Assembly: GCA_002840735.1 (NCBI GenBank)
Contig: PHBY01000014.1
Location: forward strand, 36,657-100,656
DNA from: Chloroflexi bacterium HGW-Chloroflexi-2
Lineage (GTDB): Bacteria; Chloroflexota; Anaerolineae; Anaerolineales; Anaerolineaceae
DNA length: 64,000 bases
Reading direction: 5' to 3'
Made by a program: the position numbers and the translations under genes. Of this stretch, positions 7,511 through 16,283 are shown piece by piece. Numbering within the stretch: the stretch's first letter is position 1; the number at the start of each line of letters is the position of its first letter. Below the pieces are notes generated by a model that worked only from the letters and a program-made list of their open reading frames with translations, was not told the DNA's origin and did no database searches.

Positions 7511-9514
7511 TCAATCACAAAAGGTATCTGCCAGGTATTGATTACCTGTAAGAATAGCTGGGTTCGGGTCATATTCTTTCTGGGAGAAAATCTGGCAGGC
7601 TTGATAGCGATAAAAGGGTGTTTCGTTGATGATGGGAGCTAATTGATTCACTCCATCCTCCATCCCTAAATACGCATAAGCCTGCAGGAAAGGAAACCAC
7701 TCGATATGATCATAGGGTCTGAGATCTTGTTCGCGCGCTTTTGCGTGTAGATTTGCTATTTCCTGCCAATCACCGAATTGACGCGCCAGAGACGCTTTTT
7801 CATAGATATAACACCAGGTGAGGTCTGGTTCCCCAACACCAAATAGTTTTGTAAACATTTCCTGATTCAGCGTGCTTGTTTCAGTGATTTTTTCGATATT
7901 TGAATAGGGTGCCACCAGCGAAATGAGTGGGTCATCAAACTTTGAGATTTCGATTTGATTCTTATCGATAAATCGCAGACAAGATTTAGTAGTTTCTTTT
8001 GAAAAAACCAGGGTATCTGAATAACTAAGATCAAAGGAAAATGAGCGATGATTTTTCTCAATTGTTCTGCTCATTATGATTTCTTGATAGGTGTCATAGT
8101 TCAACACCTCTGCTCCAAGATGTATCTCTGGTGATGAGAATTGATAGATTAAGTTCACTGGAGCCCAAACAAAAAAACCTTCCTGAATAGGAGCGGTATA
8201 GAAACCTGTCAGCATCGAACCATTTTCTATCCCTGGAACACGCCATACCCATTCCTGCCAGAAATTTTGTGTTTCAACCCAACGTTTTGCAAAGTAGTCA
8301 TTATTGGTATAGTGGGTGATGATCGCAGTAAAAATGAGTAATGAATAGAGAACGGTTTGATATTTTTGTTTTAAAAGGAACGAAATAATTGCTATGGTAG
8401 TCATGGAAACGCCGATGGCAGAAGGGAATGAAAAGCGGTTGAAGGTGGGGAAAGAAACATCTCTTTCCGCAATGTTAATAGGAATTAAACAGATCACTGC
8501 GCCTAGAAAACCAATGATGGCAGCCTCAAGAGCCCAATTCTTATCTGATTTGTCTGGATTTACCCTGGATTGCTGGGTTTTCCAAAAAAATAAGAGAAGT
8601 CCCACTCCTATAGTTGCTAACAGAATTGCATAGACGAAATCAGAGCTTCTCAAATCCGAGAGTTTATTATAAGCAGGTTCAGTCCAGATTGACACGAAAA
8701 TATCGCTCACATCCATAAACCACCGTCGCAATATATTTAAGAGACTTAATAGTGGAGATTCGAAAATTTCTGATTTGATTCTGTCAATATCGGTGGTGTA
8801 GCGCGACCCTTGAAACAGATAAATTCTCCAGAAAAGGAATAATGACATTGGAAGGCTGAAGGGGAGAATCTTGAGGAAATATTTACCAATATTCTGTTTA
8901 AGCTTGGCAGGATTGGCTTTGATTTGCAAGTAGCCTAATATTAACCAGCGGTATGCTTCCATTCCGAGATAATAATCCATCAGAAAAAATGTGATCAACG
9001 AAAATAATGATGAGAAAAGAAAATATACAATTCTGAGGGTTGAAGATTTTTCCTGGATAAATTTCACACTTAAACCAAGAGAGAAAATCATAAAAGTCAT
9101 CGCAAATTGATGGGAAATATAATCAAATGCATTGGGTTGCTCTAAAAATCCTGGATAGATAAGAAAAAGTAAGCTCATCAGGAAAATTTCCTTTCGCTGG
9201 TTTTTCCAAATGAGTGATAATGTCCACAATAATCCCACTGCTCCTAACCAACGAATTCCCAGTCCGACCAATTGGTAAGGAAAAATCTCACTTCCGAACA
9301 AGGAAAATAATGGTGCATGCAAGTACATGCGTGCTGGACGATCCGCACTGTACATAGCTTCAAATCTCTGTGTCCCAAAATTTTCTGCCCCATAAATTTG
9401 CCACCAATCATCATTGTAATACCCCATGTGATTGATTTTTGGCAGGTATGTGATACACAAAAATACAAGCAAGAAAAGAATTGCGATCCAGGTAGAACGA
9501 TTTGATTTTTGCAT
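7511..9514 (-). CDS. Polytopic GT-C-like membrane protein, paralog 1
   Basis: A 667-residue protein with about 11-12 hydrophobic segments in the first 400 residues and a soluble C-terminal third. Just after the first membrane helix comes HMGYYNDDWWQIYG: an acidic DDW motif in the first outer loop, the position of catalytic acids in GT-C glycosyltransferases (lipid-phospho-sugar dependent). It was not matched to a named family, so glycosyltransferase is an inference. The tail (WCYIYEKASLARQFGDWQEI and following helices) resembles TPR-like helical hairpins. The divergent neighbour at 10038 has the same architecture and many shared blocks (YYxDDW, RPxxxYLxxP/F, FPGFLxQPNA, GEPD.WCY..KASLARQ), so the two are diverged paralogs. 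The ATG at 9514 has GGGAGT 7 bases upstream, which favours it over 9535. The gene is AT-richer than the flanking housekeeping genes. Confidence 0.65.
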   Translation of the reverse strand: MQKSNRSTWIAILFLLVFLCITYLPKINHMGYYNDDWWQIYGAENFGTQRFEAMYSADRPARMYLHAPLFSLFGSEIFPYQLVGLGIRWLGAVGLLWTLSLIWKNQRKEIFLMSLLFLIYPGFLEQPNAFDYISHQFAMTFMIFSLGLSVKFIQEKSSTLRIVYFLFSSLFSLITFFLMDYYLGMEAYRWLILGYLQIKANPAKLKQNIGKYFLKILPFSLPMSLFLFWRIYLFQGSRYTTDIDRIKSEIFESPLLSLLNILRRWFMDVSDIFVSIWTEPAYNKLSDLRSSDFVYAILLATIGVGLLLFFWKTQQSRVNPDKSDKNWALEAAIIGFLGAVICLIPINIAERDVSFPTFNRFSFPSAIGVSMTTIAIISFLLKQKYQTVLYSLLIFTAIITHYTNNDYFAKRWVETQNFWQEWVWRVPGIENGSMLTGFYTAPIQEGFFVWAPVNLIYQFSSPEIHLGAEVLNYDTYQEIIMSRTIEKNHRSFSFDLSYSDTLVFSKETTKSCLRFIDKNQIEISKFDDPLISLVAPYSNIEKITETSTLNQEMFTKLFGVGEPDLTWCYIYEKASLARQFGDWQEIANLHAKAREQDLRPYDHIEWFPFLQAYAYLGMEDGVNQLAPIINETPFYRYQACQIFSQKEYDPNPAILTGNQYLADTFCD

Positions 9515-9632
9515 GTAAAACTCCCGATAAAACAAAAACTTGCTTAAATTGTAACCCTTTAAGAAGAGCAGATTTCATGGAATTTTATTCCTCTTGATAA
9601 CACCTGCTTCCTTTAAGTGTTGGAAAAACAAG

Positions 9633-9695
9633 ATCCTGTTTGTGTTAGAATCACTGAATGATGGATCAGTCTTGGATTTTGGCTTCGAATTCACC
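9633..9695 (+). repeat. 63-bp direct repeat, upstream copy (maf 5' region)
   Basis: This stretch matches 12314-12376 at 59 of 63 positions, at an exact offset of 2681 bases. It covers the maf promoter (TTAGAATC) and the first codons of maf. See the pseudogene at 9658. Confidence 0.95.
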
Positions 9696-9711
9696 GGTTG
9701 CAATTAATTAA
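9658..9711 (+). pseudogene. Remnant of the maf 5' end
   Basis: ATGATG opens a frame reading MMDQSWILASNSP, against MMDQPWILASNSP in the intact maf at 12339, then diverges to VAIN and stops. Identity ends exactly in the codon before the conserved PRRR of Maf. Two of the four differences in the 63-base match are synonymous third-position changes (CAA/CAG, GCG/GCT), so the copy diverged while part of a working gene, or came from a related strain. The remainder of 9515-10037 holds no clear gene: a 28-codon frame at 9872-9958 without known relatives, and a 7-base hairpin (CCATCCC/GGGATGG, 9916-9932). Confidence 0.85.
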
Positions 9712-10037
9712 TCTATCTGAATGATACCCGTGTCAAGAGACCCATGAAATAACTATCTTGTAAAAAACAATCTTTTTCATGTCTCAACCCATTATTTGTA
9801 TTTATGTCAGACCGAGAAAAATCATTTCCAATGTTCGATTTTGGTAGATGAAATGCTAATAAGAATATTAAATGGAGGAAATTATCCTAAAAATAGGTGA
9901 CCTCAACCACAATCACCATCCCTTTGGGATGGAAATGTTGGTAAAATTTATACGGTAAGGAATCCGGAAATTGGATTTTCTTAAGTAGATTTTCAATTTT
10001 TTCCAATTATCTCATTATTGCCAGGAGATGATCAAAA

Positions 10038-12065
10038 ATGATCAAATTATTCAAAAGTATTAAGGGTCAATTTTCAGAAGGTCCTTTGCTAGCCATCATT
10101 ATGATCAGCTTGACGGCAATATTGACCTACGGAATCATGATCCCAAACCTGGGTTATTACTATGATGATTGGTACACAATTTGGTCAGGCGTTTCACGTG
10201 GTGCGGAAAGCTTGATTTCTCTTTTCAGCCTGGATCGCCCTTTTATGGGAATCATTTATTCGTTCTTCTTTCGAATCATAGGCGAGAATGTCGCAGGGTG
10301 GCATATTTTTGCATTAATTTTCCGGATAAGCGGCGCATTTGCATTTTATTGGATTCTGAAACTTGTCTGGCCAAAACAAAGAGAACTCCCCATTTTAGCT
10401 GCCATGTTATTCGTGGTCTTTCCAGGTTTCCTTGCCCAACCCAACGCAGCTACCAAGATCAACCACTTGATCGGCTTCGCCAGCGCACTTTTTTCGATTG
10501 GGCTAAGTCTTTTGGCATTGCGAACTCGGGACCGTCTCCGGCGATATTTCTTGATTCTCCTTTCTGCGTTTTTGTTGATGTTCTATGTCTGGATTTATGA
10601 ATATATGATCGGGCTAGAAGTAATGCGAGTAACACTACTTTTCTTTGTACAATGGCAGCTCCATCCAGAAAAGGCTCTTCAAATTGTTAAGAAATTGATC
10701 AGATTTTATCTGCCCCTGGCAGTGGGAATTGGAATTTTTTTAATCTGGCGCGTCTTTATATTTGAAAGTTCTCGCAATGCCACCGATCTTTACGGTCTGG
10801 TGAGCTCCTACCGTAGCGATTTTGTAACCATGGTCTTAAGGCTGATCTTTCAGACTGTAAAGGATTTTCTCTCCGCATCCGTATTCGCCTGGTTTGTTCA
10901 ACCTTATAAACTTCTCTCGATTTCGGGATTCAGCCAAATACTGAAAGCTTTTTTAGTCGGAGCGGCTGGCGTTGTTCTTGGCCTTATTTATCTTTACCTT
11001 ATTAAACATCCAATAAATGAAGAAGAAGAAAGTGAAAAACCGTGGATTTGGGTTTTGATCGGCAGTATCATCGTACTGGGTGCTGTTTTACCCGTTGTGC
11101 TTTCAAATCGCTTCTTAAACCTTAATGATTCCTATAAAGCTTATGCCTTGCATCCTTCTGCTGGTACGATCATCATCCTGCTGGGTATTTTACTGGTGAT
11201 GAAACCTAACTATCGGAAAATTGGTATGGTGACTTTGATAGGCTTTTCGGTCATGGTTCAAACGCTTAATGGCCAGACCTGGAATGGTTATTGGGAAAGC
11301 CAACGAAATTTCTGGTGGCAATTAAGCTGGAGAGCTCCTGCCATTCAGGAAAATACACTTGTCATGGGTTACTTGCCGTCTGATTTCTCATTTCATGAGG
11401 ATTATGAAATCTGGGGGCCAATTAACTTAATCTACTTTCCTGAACCACTATCTTCTCTAGCTATACAGGCGCAGATCCTTAACCTCGAAAACGTTGGATA
11501 CGTAGTAGAAAATGAAATACGTGAAGGAAGAGTCAGAGATATCTACATGCTCCGAAATTACGCCAACTTAATATTAATTGGACAACCTTTTGCTGGAGCA
11601 TGTCTGCATGCCTTTGACGGAGATATGCCGGTTTACTCTTCCAACGAGAGACAATACGTTAATATAGTTGCAAACTTCTCAGATCTCAGCCGAATTGTTA
11701 CCAACAGCCCGGCACCTGTACCGCCGAAGAACATTTTCGGAGAAGAACCAGATCACCTCTGGTGTTATTACTTCCAGAAAGCATCTCTGGCTAGGCAGGA
11801 AGGTAATTGGCAGGAAATTGTCAATATCTACGATACGGTGGTCGCAGCTGGATACAAACCAGTTGATGATTCAGAGTATTTTGTTTTTGTTGAGGGGTTG
11901 GTTAACAGCGGACAAAGCGAAAAAGCCTTGCAAATCGTCCAAAATCAGATAGGAAGCGATAACGCTTTAAGATATTCATTATGTCGGACTTTACAATCTG
12001 CACCCGACTATCCGTCTGGTTTTGGGTATGATAAAAAGACGATCACTGATTTAATTTGCCAGTGA
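10038..12065 (+). CDS. Polytopic GT-C-like membrane protein, paralog 2
   Basis: A 675-residue protein with a first membrane helix around residues 15-38, then NLGYYYDDWYTIWSG, the same acidic outer-loop motif as in the divergent paralog at 7511-9514. About 11 further hydrophobic segments follow to residue 420. The C-terminal third is soluble and includes DHLWCYYFQKASLARQ and helical pairs (NWQEIVNIYDTVVAAG, GQSEKALQIVQNQI) that look like TPR repeats. It ends ITDLICQ, as the paralog ends LADTFCD. The role is inferred only: transfer of a sugar or other group from a lipid carrier to a surface target. CAGGAGATG lies 7-14 bases before the ATG. The segment holding this gene is bounded by the 63-bp maf repeat, so it was probably inserted into, or rearranged at, the maf promoter. 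Confidence 0.65.
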   Translation: MIKLFKSIKGQFSEGPLLAIIMISLTAILTYGIMIPNLGYYYDDWYTIWSGVSRGAESLISLFSLDRPFMGIIYSFFFRIIGENVAGWHIFALIFRISGAFAFYWILKLVWPKQRELPILAAMLFVVFPGFLAQPNAATKINHLIGFASALFSIGLSLLALRTRDRLRRYFLILLSAFLLMFYVWIYEYMIGLEVMRVTLLFFVQWQLHPEKALQIVKKLIRFYLPLAVGIGIFLIWRVFIFESSRNATDLYGLVSSYRSDFVTMVLRLIFQTVKDFLSASVFAWFVQPYKLLSISGFSQILKAFLVGAAGVVLGLIYLYLIKHPINEEEESEKPWIWVLIGSIIVLGAVLPVVLSNRFLNLNDSYKAYALHPSAGTIIILLGILLVMKPNYRKIGMVTLIGFSVMVQTLNGQTWNGYWESQRNFWWQLSWRAPAIQENTLVMGYLPSDFSFHEDYEIWGPINLIYFPEPLSSLAIQAQILNLENVGYVVENEIREGRVRDIYMLRNYANLILIGQPFAGACLHAFDGDMPVYSSNERQYVNIVANFSDLSRIVTNSPAPVPPKNIFGEEPDHLWCYYFQKASLARQEGNWQEIVNIYDTVVAAGYKPVDDSEYFVFVEGLVNSGQSEKALQIVQNQIGSDNALRYSLCRTLQSAPDYPSGFGYDKKTITDLICQ

Positions 12066-12300
12066 TAAAACCAACTTCTGATGATGCAGGAATAAACGCC
12101 ACCAGTTAGAATAGAATAAGTTTTGAGCTGTTTCAAAATTTTGATAAAAAAAGTTAAAAGTTATTTACCCCTTGGAAGAAAATCCATCTAAAAAATAACC
12201 ATCCATAAATCTCCAGACCCACATAATATTCCACAAAGAAAAAGCAACCATGGAAAAAATGGAAGAAATTAATTTGAAAAACTATCTCAAAAATGACCTA

Positions 12301-12338
12301 TTGAAAGTGCAGCATCCTGTTTGTGTTAGAATCACTGA
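12301..12338 (+). promoter_or_regulatory. maf promoter, apparently leaderless
   Basis: TTGTGTTAGAAT carries an extended -10 (TAGAAT, 12327-12332) that ends six bases before the maf ATG at 12339; TTGAAA at 12301 is a possible -35 with a long 20-base spacer. No Shine-Dalgarno sequence precedes the ATG. Transcription starting about 7 bases after the -10 would begin at the start codon itself. 12066-12300 is AT-rich and holds nothing else I can name. Confidence 0.55.
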
Positions 12339-12376
12339 ATGATGGATCAACCATGGATTTTGGCGTCGAATTCACC
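12314..12376 (+). repeat. 63-bp direct repeat, downstream copy (functional maf start)
   Basis: Partner of 9633-9695 with 59 of 63 identical positions. This copy runs into the intact maf coding sequence. Confidence 0.95.
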
Positions 12377-13007
12377 ACGCAGAAGAGCGTTGCTGGGCTT
12401 ATTCCAGCAGCCATTTCTGGTGGTTCCGGCTGATATTGATGAAACAGAATATACCGGGGAAGCACCCGGTGATTATGTGTCCCGTCTGGCAACAACAAAG
12501 GCGCAAGTGGTTGGCCTGCAATTTCCAAATGCCGGGTTAATCATTGCTGCGGACACAACGGTAGCGGATGGCAATGAAATTCTGGGGAAACCTGTTGACC
12601 AGGCAGACGCCAGCCGCATGCTTCAGCAATTACGCGGCCGCAATCACCAGGTGTACACCGCCATTGCTTTAATAGTGCCGGAAAAAGGTATTTTGGCACA
12701 GGAATTATGCCTTTCCCGGGTTCCCATGCGCAATTATTCGAATGAAGAAATAGAGACTTATGTGCAAACAGACGATCCAATGGATAAAGCCGGCGCGTAC
12801 GCTATTCAACATCGAGGTTTTCACCCTGTTGAGGATTTTCAAGGGTGTTTTGCCAGTGTCATGGGTTTCCCTGCCTGCCATCTGGCACGCAGCCTGAAGA
12901 AAATTGGGTTAATGCCAGACCTCAAAATTGATTCCGCATGTCAACAATATTTAGATTATGATTGCCACATAGCCGAATTGGTCTTGACGGGAGTCAACAT
13001 AGGATGA
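12339..13007 (+). CDS. maf: Maf-family nucleotide pyrophosphatase
   Basis: A 222-residue cytosolic enzyme of the Maf/YhdE family, which hydrolyses dTTP, UTP or modified nucleoside triphosphates to monophosphates and has been linked to septum control. Visible motifs: WILASNSPRRRALL at the N-terminus (substrate-binding SNSPRR), IIAADTTVADGNEILGKP (the catalytic ADT block), and DPMDKAGAYAIQHRGFH with VMGFPACHL near the end; these are the standard Maf blocks and the length is slightly above the usual 190-200. Tandem ATG codons open the frame and no ribosome site precedes them; see the leaderless promoter. The penicillin-binding protein gene follows after 37 bases, probably as the next operon member. 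Confidence 0.9.
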   Translation: MMDQPWILASNSPRRRALLGLFQQPFLVVPADIDETEYTGEAPGDYVSRLATTKAQVVGLQFPNAGLIIAADTTVADGNEILGKPVDQADASRMLQQLRGRNHQVYTAIALIVPEKGILAQELCLSRVPMRNYSNEEIETYVQTDDPMDKAGAYAIQHRGFHPVEDFQGCFASVMGFPACHLARSLKKIGLMPDLKIDSACQQYLDYDCHIAELVLTGVNIG

Positions 13008-13044
13008 GAATAATAAACTGGGGTAATCACCCCGGGAGGATTGC

Positions 13045-15270
13045 ATGAAAAGGTTGATGAGCCTGATCTTATTTCTGGTGGTACTGGTCAGTGCCTGTAC
13101 ACCTACGACTGCAGATTTACCAACTGCGACTGTTCCGTTTTCGACGGCAACCTTACCTGGTCCTCAAATCAATACGACGCGTCCACCGGATGTAAAACAA
13201 TCTGCACAAACGTACTTGAACATGTGGGCGGATGAAAATTATGAAGGTATGTACGCGATGCTCAGCCGCTTGAGCCAGGATGCATTCACCAAAGAGGATT
13301 TTATCAAGCGCTATCAGGATACGACCAATGCCCTGACCCTGATTGAATTGACCAGTGAAGTAACCTCTGCGCTGACCAATCCACGCGATGCGCAAGTTGG
13401 ATACACCGTGAATTTTGAGACAGCCCTGGTGGGCACCATCAGCAGAAATATGGTGATGAACCTGACCATGGAAGACAATCTCTGGAAGGTGCAATGGGAA
13501 GAGGGAATGATACTGCCCGAATTAAAAGGCGGTAATTACCTTTCCATGGATATTAGCGCACCTGCGCGTGGCAATATTTATGACAGGGATGGAAATGCAC
13601 TGGTGGCGCAATCCGAAATTGTGGCATTAGGCATCACCCCGGGGGGTATTGGCGATGAACAACATGGCGCATTGGTCAGCTATCTGTCTGAATTAACCGG
13701 ATTGAACCCGGATTACATTCGTTCTTTGTATGAATATGCAGGGCCGGATTGGTACATTCCCATCGGAGAAACAGCCCGATCCAATGTAGATCGCTACTAC
13801 AGCACATTATCAACCCTGGGTGGCTTGAACATGAATTACTATACTTCACGCTACTATTTCAATGGTGGTGTGGCTGCCCATATCACCGGATATGTACAAT
13901 CCATCTTCCCTGAGGAACTGGATGAATACAAACGCATGGGCTACCGCGGCGATGAAAAGGTTGGCCGCACTGGTTTGGAAGCCTGGGGAGAAGAAGTGCT
14001 GATCGGTAAAAAAGGTGCCTCATTGTATGTGGTTCGCCCGGATGGTACGATTGAAACCAGAATCGGTTATTCCGATTCGCAGTTATCGCAATCCATCTAT
14101 ACCACCATTGAGCAGGATTTTCAGGCGGAAGTGGAACTGGCGATTAATGGATTCCGCGGAGCCATCGTGGTGCTGGAACGGGATACTGGCCGTGTGTTGG
14201 CGATGGCTTCCTCCCCAACGTACGACCCCAATCTGTTTGACCCCAACAACTTCAACAGTGGCTGGATGTTAGCAGATACGTTAAATCCGAATGAAAACCG
14301 CTTGCTGAACCGGGCTGCTCAAAGCGCTTATCCTTTGGGGTCTGTGTTCAAAATCATTACCATGGCAGCAGCGTTAGAGACCGATACATTTAAAGCCGAT
14401 GATGTCTATTATTGTGGGCACACCTTTACCGATCTGGAAGGGTTGACCCTATACGATTGGACTTACGAGAAGGAATTGCCACCCAGCGGTGATTTAACAC
14501 TTTCAGAAGGTTTGATGCGCTCTTGCAACCCCTGGTTTTATCACATTGGATTAACCATGTACCAACGTGGTCTGACCAATAGTCTGGCAGAAATGGCACG
14601 TGACTTTGGGCTGGGTTCCCCAACCGGAATTGGACAGATCCAGGAAGTTGCCGGCAATATTCCTGACACGGTCACGGAAGGCGATAACGTTCAGCTGGCA
14701 ATCGGTCAGGCCAGTATGCTGGTTACGCCGCTTCAGGTAGCGACGTTTATTGCAGCTGTGGGAAATGGGGGCACGCTATACCAACCCCAACTGGTGGAAA
14801 AAATCGCACCTGCCAATGGTGATCCTACTTATGAATTTGAACCCATCGAAACAGGAACTTTGCCTGTTTCAGAAGAAAACCTGGCGATCATCCAGGCTGC
14901 GATGCGCAGTGTGGTGGCGAATGCAAGAGGAACAGCCCGCAACCCGATGTTAGGGTTACAAATCCCGATTTATGGGAAAACCGGCACCGCGCAGAATCCT
15001 CCTCTGCGCCCACACGCCTGGTTTGCCGGTTATACCGATTTAGGAAATCCTGATCGACCGGATATTGCTGTTGTTGTACTGGCTGAAAATGCCGGGGAAG
15101 GATCGGAGATTGCTGCACCGATATTCCGGCGCGTGATCGAACTGTACTTTTATGGAAGACCCTCCCGGATTTACCCATGGGAATCATCTTTATATGTAAC
15201 CCGTACACCTACATCACTGTACACGAACACGCCTGCACCAGAGCAAACAGAAGAAACACCGGAGCCATAA
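13045..15270 (+). CDS. Class B penicillin-binding protein with MecA_N-like domain
   Basis: A 741-residue peptidoglycan transpeptidase. It starts with a lipoprotein-like signal (LFLVVLVSAC, Cys18), then a Thr/Pro linker and an NTF2-like MecA_N-type domain (about residues 48-165; SAQTYLNMWADENYEGMYAM). The dimerisation domain begins SAPARGNIYDRDGNALV (about 183). The transpeptidase domain has all three active motifs: S433-V-F-K in PLGSVFKI, S493-C-N, and K645-T-G in YGKTGTAQNP. It acts outside the membrane, cross-linking the wall in elongation or division. A Thr/Pro/Glu-rich tail of about 35 residues follows. GGAGG lies 6 bases before the ATG. A diacylated anchor in place of a membrane helix is less usual for class B PBPs and assumes the Cys is used. 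Confidence 0.85.
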   Translation: MKRLMSLILFLVVLVSACTPTTADLPTATVPFSTATLPGPQINTTRPPDVKQSAQTYLNMWADENYEGMYAMLSRLSQDAFTKEDFIKRYQDTTNALTLIELTSEVTSALTNPRDAQVGYTVNFETALVGTISRNMVMNLTMEDNLWKVQWEEGMILPELKGGNYLSMDISAPARGNIYDRDGNALVAQSEIVALGITPGGIGDEQHGALVSYLSELTGLNPDYIRSLYEYAGPDWYIPIGETARSNVDRYYSTLSTLGGLNMNYYTSRYYFNGGVAAHITGYVQSIFPEELDEYKRMGYRGDEKVGRTGLEAWGEEVLIGKKGASLYVVRPDGTIETRIGYSDSQLSQSIYTTIEQDFQAEVELAINGFRGAIVVLERDTGRVLAMASSPTYDPNLFDPNNFNSGWMLADTLNPNENRLLNRAAQSAYPLGSVFKIITMAAALETDTFKADDVYYCGHTFTDLEGLTLYDWTYEKELPPSGDLTLSEGLMRSCNPWFYHIGLTMYQRGLTNSLAEMARDFGLGSPTGIGQIQEVAGNIPDTVTEGDNVQLAIGQASMLVTPLQVATFIAAVGNGGTLYQPQLVEKIAPANGDPTYEFEPIETGTLPVSEENLAIIQAAMRSVVANARGTARNPMLGLQIPIYGKTGTAQNPPLRPHAWFAGYTDLGNPDRPDIAVVVLAENAGEGSEIAAPIFRRVIELYFYGRPSRIYPWESSLYVTRTPTSLYTNTPAPEQTEETPEP

Positions 15271-16227
15271 TTGGAAAATAACCCATTCATCCAGGGACGG
15301 GTGATGAGCCTGCAATCAGGTTTCTATCATGTTTTCCTGGAAGATGGCCGCGAGGTGGTTTGTCATCCCAGAGGCAAGTTAAAGAAACGCCGGCGTGATG
15401 CAATACGGGAAGATATCATCGCCATGGGTGATTTGGTGCAGGTTGCCATGCAATCGGATGGCACAGGTGCCATTGAAGAAGTGCTGCCGCGTAAACAGGC
15501 TTTGATTCGTTCTGCACCAGATGCACGCGGTGAATATAAACAGGTTTTCCTGGCAAACCCGGATCAGATTGTGCTGGTATTCGCCTGCGCGCAACCCGAG
15601 CCACACTTGCGAATGTTAGATCGCTTTCTGGTGATTTGCGAACAGCAAGGGATTGATGTGTTGATTGCCGCGAACAAAGTCGATCTGGTGGGTGAGGAGA
15701 CCGCCCACGATCTATTTGGCATGTATCAACACATCGGATATAAGGTGGTGTATACATCCAGCATCACGGGTCTGGGTGTGGACATCTTACGGGAGCACTT
15801 GCAGAACAGGTTATCCGGGCTGGTTGGACCTTCCGGTGTAGGTAAATCGAGCCTGTTGAATGCCATTCAGCCTTCCTTAGGATTAGCCATCAGTCATGTG
15901 AGCGAATCCACCTTCAAAGGCACCCATACCACCGTGGTACGACGCTTATTTCCTTTGGATGTGGGTGGTTTTGTGGCCGATTTGCCAGGGATTCGCATGC
16001 TTTCTCTTTGGGATATTGAGCCGGAGGAATTGGATGGATATTTCCCCGAATTAAGCAAACGAGTGGCGGATTGTCAATTCAGCGATTGTTCGCATGTCAA
16101 CGAACCAGGTTGTGCCATCAAAGCGGCAGTGACCAGTGGAGAAATTCATTATGAACGCTATAAGTCATATTTACGCATGCGTTATGGTGACGTTGATGAA
16201 TGGATTAATGAAATAGATCTAATTTGA
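15271..16227 (+). CDS. rsgA: Ribosome small-subunit GTPase RsgA
   Basis: A 318-residue circularly permuted GTPase that matures the 30S subunit. Order of parts: an OB-fold (IQGRVMSLQSGFYHVFLEDG), then G4 first (AANKVDLVG), G1 later (VGPSGVGKSSLLNAI), the switch Thr in KGTHTTVVRR, G3 (DLPGIRML), and a C-terminal zinc knuckle with spacing C-x4-C-x-H-x5-C (CQFSDCSHVNEPGC). All are the RsgA signatures. The start is a TTG directly after the stop of the penicillin-binding protein, with GGAG 6 bases upstream; this implies tight coupling in one operon. An ATG at 15304 is possible but would remove the first strand of the OB-fold. Confidence 0.92.
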   Translation: MENNPFIQGRVMSLQSGFYHVFLEDGREVVCHPRGKLKKRRRDAIREDIIAMGDLVQVAMQSDGTGAIEEVLPRKQALIRSAPDARGEYKQVFLANPDQIVLVFACAQPEPHLRMLDRFLVICEQQGIDVLIAANKVDLVGEETAHDLFGMYQHIGYKVVYTSSITGLGVDILREHLQNRLSGLVGPSGVGKSSLLNAIQPSLGLAISHVSESTFKGTHTTVVRRLFPLDVGGFVADLPGIRMLSLWDIEPEELDGYFPELSKRVADCQFSDCSHVNEPGCAIKAAVTSGEIHYERYKSYLRMRYGDVDEWINEIDLI

Positions 16228-16283
16228 GGTTCTTGCATTTATTCGCTTCTTAAGCTAGGATTTTTAAATGAAAAAGGCTGCCA

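Noticed and set aside
9872..9958. 28-codon frame (MEEIILKIGDLNHNHH start)
   Set aside because: No clear ribosome site and no family features; kept only as a note in the maf-remnant entry.
7511..12065. Paralog pair as inverted ends of a composite transposon
   Set aside because: The two genes differ widely at DNA level and no transposase or terminal repeats are present.
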